A stretch of 64,000 nt of DNA from Aliamphritea spongicola (GCA_024347235.1 AP025283.1:2542001-2606000), one strand, 5' to 3'; shown: positions 31,216-42,729, counted from the stretch's first letter. The notes: generated from the sequence alone by a model not told the origin. Numbers and translations: made by a program.

Positions 31216-31794
31216 TTATTCAGCATCTTTTTCGAACAGATAACTGTCAATCCCACCTTCATCATCATTATGACTGCGGTATTCCAGCAGCGTCAGCCCC
31301 GCCTGAGGCTGACCAGAAAAATCACAGAACTCAGCATCGCCAAGGCAAAATCTTGCCGAAAAGCCCTGCTGCTGATGCTGCCTCTGATTAAACGTCGCCA
31401 GCCAGATACGGCCTCCCGGCGTCAGCAAGCCGGACAAGGCTACCAGCAGCTCCGGTGTTGGCCTGAAATAACTCATCACCACATTGTCAAAACGGCCCAG
31501 CTGCTGCAATACAGCCGTGTCATCAAGATCCACACAACAGGTTTTAACTGCCAGCCCGGCATCTTCAGCAAAGCCCGCCAGACGATTCAGTCCTGTTGCT
31601 GATATATCCGCAGCGGTTACTGCAAAACCCTTTTCGGCAAGAAACAGGCTCGCAGCACCGTCACCACTGGCAATGTCCAGCACAGTACCGGATTTAAGAA
31701 ACGACCATTCGGCCAGAAGAGTTTTTGGCGCCCCGGGCGGGACTGAAGGCTTACCGGCATAACGCTGGTCCCACTTAATACGGTCTTGCTGCAT
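31216..31794 (-). CDS. class I SAM-dependent methyltransferase
   Basis: 192 aa from ATG 31794 (MQQDRIKWDQRYAGKPS). SAM motif I VLDIASGDGAASLFLAEKG, motif II AADIS and motif IV region FDNVVMSYFRPTPELL. The WDQRYAGK start and size resemble TehB/thiopurine-type small methyltransferases. Substrate unknown. It lies downstream of a small membrane protein and the YdiJ-like dehydrogenase on the same strand. Confidence 0.82.
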   Translation of the reverse strand: MQQDRIKWDQRYAGKPSVPPGAPKTLLAEWSFLKSGTVLDIASGDGAASLFLAEKGFAVTAADISATGLNRLAGFAEDAGLAVKTCCVDLDDTAVLQQLGRFDNVVMSYFRPTPELLVALSGLLTPGGRIWLATFNQRQHQQQGFSARFCLGDAEFCDFSGQPQAGLTLLEYRSHNDDEGGIDSYLFEKDAE

Positions 31795-31878
31795 AACGGC
31801 TGATAATCCACGACTGAAACAGGCCGAGATTATGCGCACAAGCAAAGAGACGGGCAAGCAATGCCTGCCCTGCGTGAT

Positions 31879-32103
31879 TCAGGAACCTGATTTATCACGG
31901 GCAGACAACTGCCGGTCCATCTCCCCGTACTGGCGCTCATAGGCCTGCGGATCTGACTGCCACAAGCGATAAAGCTTGCGGTCATTTTTAGCCATCGGGG
32001 GCACCTGCTGATGCCGGCGTTTCCAGGCCCGCCAGCTAAGCGGACCAAACACCAACAGAATAAATATCAGCAACAGTGGCCATGAAACATCACTATCAAT
32101 CAT
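31879..32103 (-). CDS. small membrane protein, 74 aa
   Basis: One N-terminal membrane segment (SWPLLLIFILLVFGPLSW, about residues 7-24), then a basic segment (WRAWKRRHQQ) that would place the C-terminal 45 residues in the cytoplasm. Ends RQLSARDKSGS. It starts 16 bases after the end of the YdiJ-like gene and is probably co-transcribed. Family not recognised. Confidence 0.65.
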   Translation of the reverse strand: MIDSDVSWPLLLIFILLVFGPLSWRAWKRRHQQVPPMAKNDRKLYRLWQSDPQAYERQYGEMDRQLSARDKSGS

Positions 32104-32118
32104 TACAGCCTTCTTAAT

Positions 32119-35100
32119 TTAACGGCTCAGATACAACAGTCTCTGCAACGGATGAGGAATCTGCTGCTGATCCTGCCTCTTCACCTGACTCCTGCAAGAG
32201 TAGCCCGTGGCAACCAGACGATCACGGTTTTCAGGGGCATTCACCACCCCGGACCAGCTCATTTTATAGATTCCCGCAGAGGTGTCAGCATTTTCTGCTT
32301 CATGGCCGTAGGTGCCGGACATACCACAACACCCGGTAGCAGCCTGAGTCAGGGTCTGGCCGCAATCCGCAAAGATCTGCTGCCAGCCTTTCATGCTGGC
32401 TGCCGCTGAGGTTTTTCCGTACAGTGCGCCAGCAACACAAACTCACCAGCCCCCAGATTATAATCCGCCGCATAGCCTTTTAAGGCATCACTCTGCCCTG
32501 CCAGCCACTCCTGCAACAACTGCACCTCAACCTGATCCCGCTCAGGGTTATCACGGTATTCCTGGCGATAGGTAAGCGTCATGGCCGGATCTATCCCCAC
32601 CAGTGGTACACCGGTACTCTCCAGCGCCTTCAGCATTTCCGTGTTCCGATCAGCGGTTTTTCGAAGCCTTTCATAAAGCCATGAACATGCAGCGGCTTAC
32701 CGTTTGGCATAAACGGCGCAAGCAGTACATTAAATCCAAGCCGTTGCAGCAGTTCGATAACATCCAGCACCAGCTGCACTTCGAAGTGACTTGTAAATGC
32801 ATCCTGCACCAGAATCACACTGCGAACACGGTCTGCCTGATTCAGACGGGCAATCCCGCTGACCGTTGCCAGCTCAACCGCCTGCGCCTCCAGCTGTCCG
32901 GCCAGACTCTCCGGAGACATTGCCGGGTTATCGATCAGCCCCAGCAACTTAGCAGTTGCTGCCCGCATTGCCGGCCGCTGAGTCAGGGCATTATACAGTC
33001 CCGGCCATTTCGCTAAGGCCGGCAACAAAGGCTCCAGCCCCGCCAGCAGATAATCCTTGACCGGGCGCATATAACGGCCGTAGTACAACTCGAGAAAACG
33101 GGCACGGAAATCCGGTACATTGACTTTAATCGGGCACTGCGCCACACATGACTTACAGGACAGACACCCCTGCATTGCCTCATAGACTTCATGGTTAAAA
33201 TCATACTGGCCACGCTTCAGTGAAAGCGTATTAAGTAACCGGCCGGGCAAGGTAAACAGAAAATTAGACGCACGGACCTTATGATACTCCGCCACAGGAT
33301 CAGTATTATGCTCAGCCAGCTGCTTCAGCCACTCCCGCACCAGTGAAGACCGCCCCTTGGGAGAATGCTTACGCTCCCGGGTTACCTTCCACGAAGGACA
33401 CATTGCATCCTTCGGATCGTAGTTATAACAGGCGCCGTTACCGTTACAGAACATCGCCTGACTGTACTCATCTCTGGCTGCCAAAGGAATCAGACGGTCT
33501 TGCTGCCCTCTGGTAGGAACCTCATCAATTTTCAGCAACTCAGCACCGCTGTCAGCCGGCGTGGCGATTTTGCCCGGATTCAGCTGATTAAAGGGATCAA
33601 AGCCCGCTTTCAGGCGCTGCAACTGAGGATACAGCTCGCCAAAAATGCCGGGGCATATTCAGAACGGACGCCCTTACCATGCCCCAGAGCAAACCGTTGT
33701 ACTTCTGCGTCAGCGCCACCACACCGTCGGTGACCGTCCGCACCAGAGCCTCATCAACCTCATCCTTCATATCCATCGCCGGACGCACATGCAAAACACC
33801 AGCATCCACATGGCCAAACATGCCATACGCCAGCCCGTGCTGATCCAGCAACGCCCGGAACTCTGCAATAAAGGGGCCAGATTTTCCGGCGGCACCGCGG
33901 TATCTTCCACAAAAGGAATCGGCCGCTGCTGCCCCTTGGCATTTCCCAGTAAACCCACAGCCTTCTTACGCATAGCCCAGACTTTACTGATTTCTGCACT
34001 GCCATAAACCACAGAATAGCCGAAGCTTTTTGCCGGCTGTTGGTTCACCTCATCCAGATACGCAGTCAGCCGTGCCACACCGGCTTCCAGCTCAGCCTGA
34101 CTTGCTGCGGTGTACTCAACCAGGTTAATACCTTTAATCTCCGGCTCAGCAGCATCCTGTGGGAAATAGTCTTCAACGGTCTGCCAGACAATATCCTGCA
34201 TCGCCAGCGACAGCACTTTTGAATCGATGGTTTCGACTGAGGTCGGGCCACAGCCCATTATTTGCTTGGCATCCTCAAGGGAATCCTGAAAACCGGCATA
34301 TTTAATATTCACCAGCGCCGCATATTCAGGAATCGGCAACACATTCAGCTTTGCCTCTGTGATAAACGCCAGGGAACCTTCCGCACCACAAAGCACCGAA
34401 TTCAGATCAAACAAACCTTCTTCGGTACGGATGTGGGCAAGATCATAACCAGTCAGGCAACGGTTAAGCGGAGGAAACACATCAACGATAAGCGCCCGGT
34501 TTTCACTGTGAATCGCATCAACCAGCCGGTGCACTTCGCCGACTTTATCATTACGCTGCTTTACTGCTTCCAGCTCAGCATCCGTCATAGGTTCCGACAA
34601 CCACTCGCTGCCGTCCAGGAATACTGAATTCAGCGCCAGCACATGATCCCGGGTTTTACCGTACAGACAGGAGCCCTGACCGCTGGCATCGGTATTAATC
34701 ATGCCACCGATGGTGGCCCGGTTACTGGTGGACAGCTCAGGCGCAAAGAACAACCCGTGTGGTTTAAGCGCAGCATTCAGCTGATCTTTAACCACCCCGG
34801 TCTGCACCCGGACCCAGCCTTCCTCTGCATTGATTTCCAGAATCTGATTCATATGACGGGAGATATCGACCACAACCCCGTCAGTCAGCGACTGCCCGTT
34901 GGTACCGGTACCGCCACCCCTCGGCGCCAGAACAACGTCTTTAAAACGCGCTTCGCTGGCCAGCTTTGCAATCATCACCAAATCGGATGTTTGCTTTGGA
35001 TACACCACCCCTGGGGCAGTACCTGATAAATACTGTTATCCGTTGCCAGCACAACCCGGTTGGCATAATCAGGATTCACATCACCGGCAAACCCTTTAGC

Positions 35101-35172
35101 AGTTAACTGATTGAAAAACTCCAGATACAGACTCTGTACCGGATTCAGATTATCAAGACGGGGATCATACAA
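32119..35172 (-). CDS. YdiJ-type FAD-binding and (Fe-S) oxidoreductase, about 1015 aa (frame interrupted)
   Basis: Large fusion of a FAD-linked 2-hydroxyacid dehydrogenase with a GlpC-like Fe-S part, as in E. coli YdiJ, which oxidises D-2-hydroxyglutarate. FAD_binding_4 motifs: VLAPRGGGTGTNGQSL, APELSTSNRATIGGMI, GSCLYGKTRDHV, LCGAEGSLAFITEAKLN. C-terminal oxidase part: GLAYGMFGHVDAGVLHVRP and FDPFNQLNPGKI. Fe-S part: MFCNGNGACYNYD, AMCPSWKVT, CLSCKSCVAQCPIKV and the CCG-type TGCCGMSGTYGHE. At least five deletions (near 35010, 33880, 33650, 32680, 32400 and in the last 80 codons) break the frame. A LysR gene diverges from it. Confidence 0.9.
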
Positions 35173-35359
35173 TCACTCTTTATAATTTATTAACAATCAC
35201 TTACAGCTAAAATTAAAACTAATACATAACAACCTGAAAAGCTGTAAACGATGTTATTTGGCTCTTATAGCAATAGTCTGAAGCATGATAATTAATTACT
35301 CAAACGATTTAATTTGATAAATTAATCATAATTAACAATTAATAATTCAGGCTGCGCAT

Positions 35360-36364
35360 ATGCCAAACAGCAACCATTTATCCATCCGGCACCTTCGGGC
35401 ATTTCTCCGCATTGCCGAAACAGGCAGCTTTACCCGGGCAGCCGAAAGCCTGCACCAGACCCAGTCAACACTGACCGCAACCATCAAGCAACTGGAACAG
35501 CATGTCGGCCTGTCACTGTTTGACCGCACCACCCGTCGCGTCATACTGACCCAGGCAGGGGAACGTTTTATGCCCCAGGCAAAACAACTCATATCCGATT
35601 TCGATACAGCCATCGGTGATCTGCAGGCCATATCTGCCCATCAGCAAGGCCTGGTAACCGTTGCCGCCTCCCTTCAACCGTCAGCAGACTGCTGCCCAAG
35701 CTTGTACAACTTTATAAGGCCGAATATCCGGACGTGGACATCTGCCTGCGGGACGACAATGCCGCTCAGCTGGAACAACTGGTTATCAGCAATGATGCCG
35801 ATTTTGCAATTGCAGCCAGCCACAGCCAGCATCCGGACCTGGAATACCGGCAGATTCTTTCCGATGACTACGGTGCTGTACTGACCCGACACCACCCGCT
35901 CAGCGATATGACAAACCTCTCTTGGCAACAGATCGCCGGCGAACCGCTGATTCACCTCAGCAAAGACAGCGCAATACGCCAGCAGCTCACTGAATACATC
36001 CCCGCCTTTTCCAACCCACCGGGACTTGAAGTATCTACAACAGCAGGCCTGGCCGCACTGGTGGAACAGGGGCTGGGCATCACCCTGTTACCGGCACTTG
36101 CCGCCAGCACTACCGCTTTTCAGAATCTCAGCTTTGTGCCACTGAACGAGCCAGCAATCACCCGCCGTATCTGTATCATCACGCGAAAATCCCGCTCCTC
36201 AGCCCGCTGCGGCGAGCTTTCTGCAACTTATAACTGAATACATTGAACATGCCCGTCTGCCCGCGCATGTTCGCCTGACCCGGAATGAAAACATATGTCA
36301 TTTTGGGATATGCATGCCGTCATGCAGCCGCCTGATCGTATATCTGAGTGAATTCTTTCTATAG
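35360..36364 (+). CDS. LysR-family transcriptional regulator (frame interrupted)
   Basis: Winged helix LSIRHLRAFLRIAETGSFTR with TQSTLTATIKQLEQHVG, then after a deletion near 35690 the effector domain VSRLLPKLVQLYKAEYPDVD through GLAALVEQGLGITLLPALA. The first frame closes at 36237; after one more deletion near 36195 the sequence runs PAAASFLQLITEYIEHARL and ends at 36364. That end is inferred, so treat the last 40 residues as tentative. Divergent from the YdiJ-like gene (187 bases between starts), which is its likely target. The intergenic region is AT-rich with TTAATNN repeats suited to a LysR operator. Confidence 0.87.
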
Positions 36365-36466
36365 GCTTAACGGACAAGCTCAAAATGGGTAATGGAATAA
36401 GGATGAAATTCCGTACCAACTGTCCTAACTCTCAAGCCTTATGTTGCAGGAAGATTAGCGCCTATT

Positions 36467-38068
36467 ATGAAAATAAATATCACCCACAAAGCTTCGATCG
36501 GATACCTGATTATTCTGATCATGACGGTGGTCGCAGCCGCCATTCTGTATAACGCCACCCACCTGATCCGGGACAAGGTAAATGTGTTTGTTGATGACAC
36601 ACTACCCGCACTCAATCACATTCAGGACATCAACCTGTCCCTGAATGAGCTGGAAATAACCGCCTATGAGCTTTACGGCACCAGCATCAACCCTGAGCAG
36701 TTTGCTGAGCGTGCCGCCGCTGAACTTGAACATATTAATGCGGCAGTGACCGCCTATCAGGCCATTCGTGGTAATGACATGGGCCAGTTACAGGGCATAG
36801 TCGACTCCGTCAGCAACTCTCTGGGGCAGTTACAGCAAACCATGTCTGCCAGCAGCAAAGACTGGGACAAAGCCCGTAACCAACTGGCTGATCTTTCCGC
36901 CCGCGCCACTGACGGCAAGAACCGGATTGTCGAAATTAAACAGATGATCCAGGAAGACGCCAGCGCCGGTGCTGCAGAAGTCAGTAATATGCTGGGCAAC
37001 GAAATCCAGTTGTTAGTGATACTGATTATTCTGATTCTGGCGGTTGTTATCGCCGCATTTGTTGTTACCAAACGGCTGGTGGCAACCCCTATCCTGTCAC
37101 TTTCCAACGACATTGACGTAGTCGCCAGCAGCTACGACCTTCGCCATGAAGTAAAAACCTTTGCTCAGGACGAAATCGGCGACACCGCACAGCGTCTTAA
37201 CGCCCTGCTCGGCACGTTCCGTTCCGCCATGGCCGAAGTAAACAATGCTGCTCAGGGTACACAAAATGCCGTTTCAACACTGAGCTCCGTAGCGACTACA
37301 TCGGATCAGCAAATCGACAACCTCAGTCTGATGATCGATGAACTGATGAACACTACCCGTGAACTTGAAGGCCACATTCAGGATCAGGTTGTTCGTTCTG
37401 AGGCTGCCGCAGAAGCTGCCAACAAAGGCGCTGACGAAGTCGACAAAGGCGCTTCTCAGATGCAGCGCACCTCTGACAGCATCGATGAACTGGCCAATGA
37501 CGTAGAAAAAGCCTCGAATGAACTGATGCAACTGCATGAAACCAGTAATCAGGTTGGTCAGGTGGTCAGCACCATTGCCGACATTGCCGAACAAACCAAC
37601 CTGCTGGCACTGAACGCCGCCATTGAGGCCGCACGGGCCGGTGAATCTGGCCGCGGCTTTGCCGTTGTTGCCGATGAGGTACGCACCCTGGCGACCCGTA
37701 CCCACCAGTCCACTGCTGAAATTAACGACATGCTGGCAGCGCTTGTGCAGTCAATCAATACGGTGGTGAACTCCATGCAAAGTGGCCGTGAAAAAGCCTC
37801 TGAATCAGTAGAACTGGGCCAGAACATGGTAACGGTACTGAATGAAATCCGCGCCTCTATCCTGTCCCTCAGTGAAGAGAGCCATCAGGTGGCCACTGAA
37901 ACAGAACGGGCCGGCCAGCAGGTTTCCAGCATTGCCGACGACGTCCAGCAGTTCTGCTCTGTCGGTAAAAGTGTTGCTGAAGACTCCCAACGTATTAAAG
38001 CTGAAGCACAGAGCCTGAATGATCACGGTAACACGCTGAACAACACAGTTGCCCGCTTCAAAGTCTGA
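36467..38068 (+). CDS. transmembrane methyl-accepting chemotaxis protein
   Basis: 533 aa, frame intact. Transmembrane helix 1 at residues 10-28, a helical periplasmic ligand domain of about 150 residues (four-helix bundle type), helix 2 at about 182-200, a HAMP domain ([18 protein letters not shown]) and a signalling domain with hairpin tip [20 protein letters not shown] and [16 protein letters not shown]. No C-terminal CheR-binding pentapeptide is present (ends TVARFKV). Ligand unknown. It is followed by a strong bidirectional terminator. Confidence 0.95.
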   Translation: MKINITHKASIGYLIILIMTVVAAAILYNATHLIRDKVNVFVDDTLPALNHIQDINLSLNELEITAYELYGTSINPEQFAERAAAELEHINAAVTAYQAIRGNDMGQLQGIVDSVSNSLGQLQQTMSASSKDWDKARNQLADLSARATDGKNRIVEIKQMIQEDASAGAAEVSNMLGNEIQLLVILIILILAVVIAAFVVTKRLVATPILSLSNDIDVVASSYDLRHEVKTFAQDEIGDTAQRLNALLGTFRSAMAEVNNAAQGTQNAVSTLSSVATTSDQQIDNLSLMIDELMNTTRELEGHIQDQVVRSEAAAEAANKGADEVDKGASQMQRTSDSIDELANDVEKASNELMQLHETSNQVGQVVSTIADIAEQTNLLALNAAIEAARAGESGRGFAVVADEVRTLATRTHQSTAEINDMLAALVQSINTVVNSMQSGREKASESVELGQNMVTVLNEIRASILSLSEESHQVATETERAGQQVSSIADDVQQFCSVGKSVAEDSQRIKAEAQSLNDHGNTLNNTVARFKV

Positions 38069-38084
38069 TTAATCAGCAAAGACC

Positions 38085-38120
38085 AAAAGCCTCTGCAGCT
38101 CGCTGCAGAGGCTTTTGTTT
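38085..38120. terminator. bidirectional intrinsic terminator
   Basis: Stem AAAAGCCTCTGCAG / CTGCAGAGGCTTTT with a CTCG loop. It lies between the chemoreceptor and the convergent DMT transporter and overlaps the last codons of the latter's 3' flank. Confidence 0.88.
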
Positions 38121-38986
38121 AACGCCTGCGCAATACCAGATACACACCAAACACCGTCACGCCAATCGCCCCCAGCTGAATCAGCGTCAGTTTCTCATCA
38201 AACAACAACCAGGCTTCAATAGCGCCGCCGGCGGCACCAGATAAAAGAAGCTGGCAACCCTGGCCGATTCACCCTCGCGAATCATCAGCATCAGCAACAG
38301 TATGGCTGCCACAGAAAGTCCGAACACCAGCCAGGCCATTGCCAGCCACAGCGTCGGCGTCCACTGCACCACCCGCTCCTCAAACAGAAACGCCAGCAAG
38401 CCCATAAAAATCGCCGTCGAAATGTACTGATAAACGGAACCTGCCAGCAAATCCACCTGACCGCCAAAGCGCTTCTGGTACAGCGTCCCCAGCGAAATAG
38501 CAACCAACGCCACACCAACCGCCACAAAGGCGGCAGCGCCCACGTTCAGATTTGCCCCTGCCTGCTGGCCACTGAGAATAACCACACTCACCCCAGCAAA
38601 CCCAGAACCATGCCAAGCCACTGCATACCCAACAGTTTTTCACCAAACCAGCGCCAGCTCAGTAATGCCGTCAGCAAAGGCTGCAGACCAACAAAAATAG
38701 CCGTCAGGCCCGCCGGCATATCCAGCTTAATCGCCGCAAACACGCCACCCAGATAACAGCCATGCACCAGAAACCCGGTCACCATCTGATGGCCGGCCGC
38801 CGCAGGGCCCGGCCAGCGTGGTTTAAACACAGCACACAACCCGGCAAACACCACCAGGGTAAACAGCATACGGATAAACAGCAGATAAAATGGCTCAATA
38901 TAGGGCAGCGCATATTTAGCACCGATAAAGCCAGTACTCCACAACAGCACGAACATCCATGGAACGAACGCAATGGCGCGATTCAT
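38119..38986 (-). CDS. EamA/DMT-superfamily transporter (frame interrupted)
   Basis: Ten-helix exporter. ATG 38986 starts MNRAIAFVPWMFVLLWSTGF, with the RhaT/EamA-type WSTGFIGAKYALPYIEPF. Next come GLTAIFVGLQPLLTALLSW and, after a deletion near 38590, SVVILSGQQAGANL and FVAVGVALVAISLGTLYQKR. A second deletion near 38215 leads to PPAAAIEAWLLFDEKLTL and GVTVFGVYLVLRRR. Substrate unknown. Distinct from the exporter at 14582-15523. Confidence 0.85.
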
Positions 38987-39316
38987 ATAGGCATCCTTAA
39001 CAAAACAAACCGTGGAAAAATCTTCAGAAAACAAGCATGAACGCCGCATCATATCGAAAATATATGACAGGCAATACCACCAGATCAGCGTAAAAACATT
39101 ACTTAACCAGTATTCGTGCATCATCAGCGAATATTGCAATTAAGCCTTTCAGCATTAAGGCGTGTAAACCCTCCTGTCAGGTTGACGCTCCGGCACTCCC
39201 TGAGTTACAAATAAAATGCCGCCACACACTTTCTTCAGCTAACATCTACATACAGCTGACGTCATAAGTTTCTGATAATCAAAATAATAGGCGGCCAGAG
39301 GTATTAAGAAGTATTT

Positions 39317-40640
39317 ATGAGCAAATTCTACACTGCCGAACGCGTCACCATTAACAGCCTCAACGACCTTACCCAGCGGCCCGGTTTCAGCGATACCGTC
39401 CGGCCACTGCGATCCGAATTCCGGTACGTCGTTGCTGCATACTCATTCCCCGCAAAATTGCCAGCTGCTCGGTCACAAACTGCTACCAAAACCATAAGAA
39501 AGGCTTTCTGGTGCACACTGCGCACGGACGGGAATGCTGTCTTTGCGACAGCTGCGCCCGCAAACTGATGCCCGCAGAAATGCTTAAGCCGCCCCGCGCA
39601 GCCAAAGTCAGCAACCGGCCAGCAACACCCAAAACAAGAACAGTTACCAAAAACACCCCGGCAGAACCTGCAGCAGATACAGTTGTGCTCAGCCTCAGTG
39701 AGATCCGGCAACGCTGCTCTGACACCAAAACCCGTGTAGACACCCTGAAGAAACAACCCAGAGGGGCCAGCTGGCTCTATCAGTCAGTACGTAACTTCCG
39801 TCAAACCTGCCCTTCCGAATTATTTGAAGCACTGAAAAGCCTGCATCAGCAAGGCGAAAACAGCCCGGTAATTGAGCAAATGATTGAAGCAGACGCCAGT
39901 GATGCTCAGTTAGCGGATATTGAAAACCTTCAGGGACTGGGGTCTTCAACGGTGACATCCGTCAACTACTCATCGACACCTGCCTGAAGGGCATTACCGA
40001 ACTGGACAAGAAGCTCAGCCGATATAACGACTCTGATACGCTTCAGTTGCCGGAAAATTGGTTCGATGAAATCAGTCAGGCACTGGCCAGTGGTGAACAA
40101 CTGATCGCTGAAGCCAGCCTGTTTTTCACACCGGAAAACCTGCAACGCCTGGCCAGCCTGCCCTTAGAGGACAAAGCCCGGCAAAAATCCGCAAGCTGCA
40201 GTGGGACTGCGATAAAGGGACAGCACGCTGATATGGAGTTTATCCATACCGATAACTTACCCGCGCCGGAGCGGCTACACGAAGACCTGTGCTGGTTCCA
40301 TCACCACAGCCCTCTGGGGCGCTCAACGCTACTGATATATGCCACAGAGCGGGATTTTCTGTCCGCTCCCAAAAGCTTCGCGGTACTGGAGCTTTCCGGT
40401 GAATCCGCGCCGGAAATTCACCAGATGAATGCCGCCGACTACCTGCAGCAACTTGATCCGGAAAACCCGCTCACGACAGGCCTTTACCGAATGACACTGG
40501 ATGAGTCCACGGAGATTCTTCTGTTACTGAGCCAGCAGTCGGCACTGGAGATTACCTGTCAGACACATCAGCTGAAAACAACCCTTTACCACTGCGCAGA
40601 CAGCCAGCAGGCACTGCAACAGTACCTGCAGACCGCCTGA
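39317..40640 (+). CDS. unknown protein with N-terminal Cys cluster, about 440 aa (frame interrupted)
   Basis: No family recognised. ATG 39317 (MSKFYTAERVTINSLNDLTQ). After a frameshift near 39440 comes a putative zinc site, C-x4-C (CSVTNC) followed about 25 residues later by CCLCDSC. A Pro/Ala/Thr-rich linker (NRPATPKTRTVTKNTPAE) and a helical region (LSEIRQRCSDTKTRVDTLKK, SLHQQGENSPVIEQMIEADA) follow. The last 200 residues (ENWFDEISQALASGEQLIAE, PLGRSTLLIYATERDFL, TLDESTEILLLLSQQSALEI) are globular. Deletions near 39440, 39945 and others break the frame, but one gene explains all segments. Host-like base composition. Confidence 0.6.
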
Positions 40641-40882
40641 AAACCATCAGTCTTTTTACCCCAGGGGCTGTTCTTAGTATCAATATACAACTGCTCAACC
40701 TTACTGCGGGCCCAGGGCGTACGGCGCAAAAACTTAAGACTGGACTTAACGCTCGGGTTTGACTGAAAACAGTTAATATCAATTAGCTGCCCAAGACGCT
40801 CCCAACCGTAATGCTGCTCCAACTCTACAACAATCTGTTCCAGCTTAATGCCGTGCAAAGGGTTATTCGGTTGCTGATCCAT
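40586..40882 (-). CDS. VF530 family DNA-binding protein (DUF2132)
   Basis: Short protein with the strongly conserved VF530 core: NNPLHGIKLEQIVVELEQHYGWERLGQ, INCFQSNPSVKSSLKFLRRTP and WARSKVEQLY. The family's founding member is a Vibrio fischeri structure annotated as DNA-binding; role unknown. The C-terminal 20 residues after SPWGKK are Cys-rich and overlap the 3' end of the convergent gene; they may reflect a nearby frameshift, so the true end may be near 40640. Confidence 0.83.
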   Translation of the reverse strand: MDQQPNNPLHGIKLEQIVVELEQHYGWERLGQLIDINCFQSNPSVKSSLKFLRRTPWARSKVEQLYIDTKNSPWGKKTDGFQAVCRYCCSACWLSAQW

Positions 40883-41088
40883 AAATTTCCGGCCGGGTAG
40901 TTAATATAGTGGCGCAATTATACGGCCTAACAAAGCTGCCCGATACCCAATACCAGTGCTACGGAGCCGCAAGCTGTTCCGTGATTCCGGTTATAACAGA
41001 CCGGCAACCTGGCGTTTTCCTCTGCATTTCTGCTGGGTTACAATGCCCGGCCTGAACATCAACCCTTATCAATAAGCTGTTACCTGAT

Positions 41089-41898
41089 ATGACTTTTGAT
41101 ACGCTGCAACACAATTTTTACCGCCTCCGTAACAACCGTATATTCGAATGGTTCGTGGTTGGCATCATCATCTTTTCCGCACTGGTCATCGGCGCAAAAA
41201 CCTACGACATTCCGCCGCAGGTATTACAGCTGATCGGCTGGCTGGACAGCGGTATCACGGTATTCTTCCTTATCGAAATCAGCATTCGCTTTATTGGTGA
41301 GCCGGATAAGCGCAACTTCTTTAAAAACCCCTGGAACCTGTTCGACACCCTGATCGTTGTCGTCAGCCTGATACCGATTCAGGACAGCGAAATGGCCCTG
41401 ATAGGCCGCCTGATCCGTATTTTCCGGGTGTTGCGGATGGTTTCGATCATTCCTGAATTACGCCTACTGCTGAACTCACTGATTAAAGCCCTGCCGCAAC
41501 TGGGCTATGTGATCCTGCTGATGTTCATTATCTTCTATATCTATGCAGCGGTCGGTGCATCCTTCTTTGCCCACATTAATGAAACCCTGTGGGGCGACAT
41601 CTCCATTGCCATGCTGACACTGTTCCGGGTGATGACCTTTGAAGACTGGACCGACGTCATGTATGAAACCATGGCCGTTTACTCCTTTAGCTGGGCCTAT
41701 TACCTGAGCTTCATCTTCCTGACGACATTTGCCTTCCTGAACATGGTTATCGGTATTGTTGTGAATGTGATGGAAGCAGAACATGCTGATGAGCGTAAAG
41801 AACAGGACATGGCTGACGGCGTACCCACCATTGAAGATCTGCACAGAGAAATCGTGGAACTGAAAGCATTGATCAGAGATCAGCAAAACCACCGGTAA
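41089..41898 (+). CDS. bacterial voltage-gated cation channel (BacNaV-like) with acidic selectivity filter
   Basis: 269 aa, frame intact. Single six-helix subunit that would form a tetramer: S1 about residues 18-36, S2 52-68, S3 82-97, S4 with arginines at 107, 110, 113 and 116 in RLIRIFRVLR, S5 138-158, pore helix 170-182, S6 200-228, and a C-terminal helix suited to a coiled-coil bundle. The selectivity filter is T-F-E-D-W-T-D (183-189). Canonical NaChBac/NavAb filters read T-L-E-S-W-S/A. The extra aspartates at the S178 and M181 equivalents resemble the engineered calcium-selective CavAb filter. Divalent preference is an inference. Monocistronic, ending in a terminator. Confidence 0.9.
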   Translation: MTFDTLQHNFYRLRNNRIFEWFVVGIIIFSALVIGAKTYDIPPQVLQLIGWLDSGITVFFLIEISIRFIGEPDKRNFFKNPWNLFDTLIVVVSLIPIQDSEMALIGRLIRIFRVLRMVSIIPELRLLLNSLIKALPQLGYVILLMFIIFYIYAAVGASFFAHINETLWGDISIAMLTLFRVMTFEDWTDVMYETMAVYSFSWAYYLSFIFLTTFAFLNMVIGIVVNVMEAEHADERKEQDMADGVPTIEDLHREIVELKALIRDQQNHR

Positions 41899-41911
41899 AA
41901 CAGCGCAGCAC

Positions 41912-41938
41912 AAAAAAGCCTCATCATGAGGCTTTTTT
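41912..41938. terminator. bidirectional intrinsic terminator
   Basis: Stem AAAAAAGCCTCA / TGAGGCTTTTTT with a TCA loop, between the channel gene and the convergent solute-binding protein gene. Confidence 0.88.
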
Positions 41939-41953
41939 ATATTCGACCGGTTT

Positions 41954-42729
41954 TCAGGGCTTGAGCGCCTGCCCCTGGGAACTAATCTTCACCAGATCCG
42001 AGAATCCGGCACCGGTATGCTGCTGGTAAACCTCATCAAGGCTACCGTCCGCATGCATTGCACCGATTGCATCATCGATACGGCGCATTTTTCGCGCTGT
42101 CCAACATTAAATGAAGGATACATCGGCTGCGTGCTGAACACCGGCAGCATAGGCTTCAGTGTCAGGCCATGATCGCGGATCGCCTGCTGCATCACCACCA
42201 CATCAGCAAACACCAAATCCAGGCGGTTTTTCATAATCATTTTACCGGCAACTTCTTCCGTCGGTACCCACTCGATCACAGGAAAACCGGCATTAAGAAT
42301 CTTGGCCGAATACTGAAACCCCTGCATCAGGGCCAGACGTTTATCGACCAGCTTGCCAACATATTCATAGGGGCCGTAATCATCCCCTCACGTAACCAGA
42401 ACGCCTGAACATACAAAGCATTGGGGTGATCGCCGTGAATCAGCCCCGGACGCTCAACCGCATCCAGAGCAAAATCATATTCGCCCCGCTGTACCATCAC
42501 GATACACCGTTGCCAAGGCAAATTACGGAAGCTGATATCGAACCCGGCCCGTTCTGCTGCAGCCTTCATTATATCGACGGTAATTCCGCCAGGCTGACCA
42601 TCAATCATCCGTGTATAAGGGGCCACTCCACAAAACAGGCTTTAAGCTTGTCAGCAGCAAAACCTGCGTGGCACCAAACAGAACAACAACCAGAACTGAA
42701 CGAATCAGACAGTCGAAAAGTGTGCGCAT
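41954..42729 (-). CDS. periplasmic solute-binding protein, amino-acid type (frame interrupted)
   Basis: SBP_bac_3-like. ATG 42729 (MRTLFDCLIRSVLVVVLFGA) opens with a signal-peptide-like hydrophobic run. After a deletion near 42620 the ligand-binding fold follows: PYTRMIDGQPGGITVDIMKAAAERAG, LPWQRCIVMVQRGEYDF, ALYVQAFWLREGMI, EVAGKMIMKNRLDLVFADVV, and, after deletions near 42330 and 42095, MDDAIGAMHADGSLDEVYQQ and the end SSQGQALKP. Proteins like this also occur as orphan binding proteins without permease genes; none is adjacent here. Ligand unknown. Confidence 0.82.

Noticed and set aside
35173..35359. Repeated TTAAT elements as a mobile-element end
   Set aside because: They lie in the promoter region between ydiJ-type and LysR genes and have no inverted-repeat or target duplication; a regulator operator is the simpler reading.
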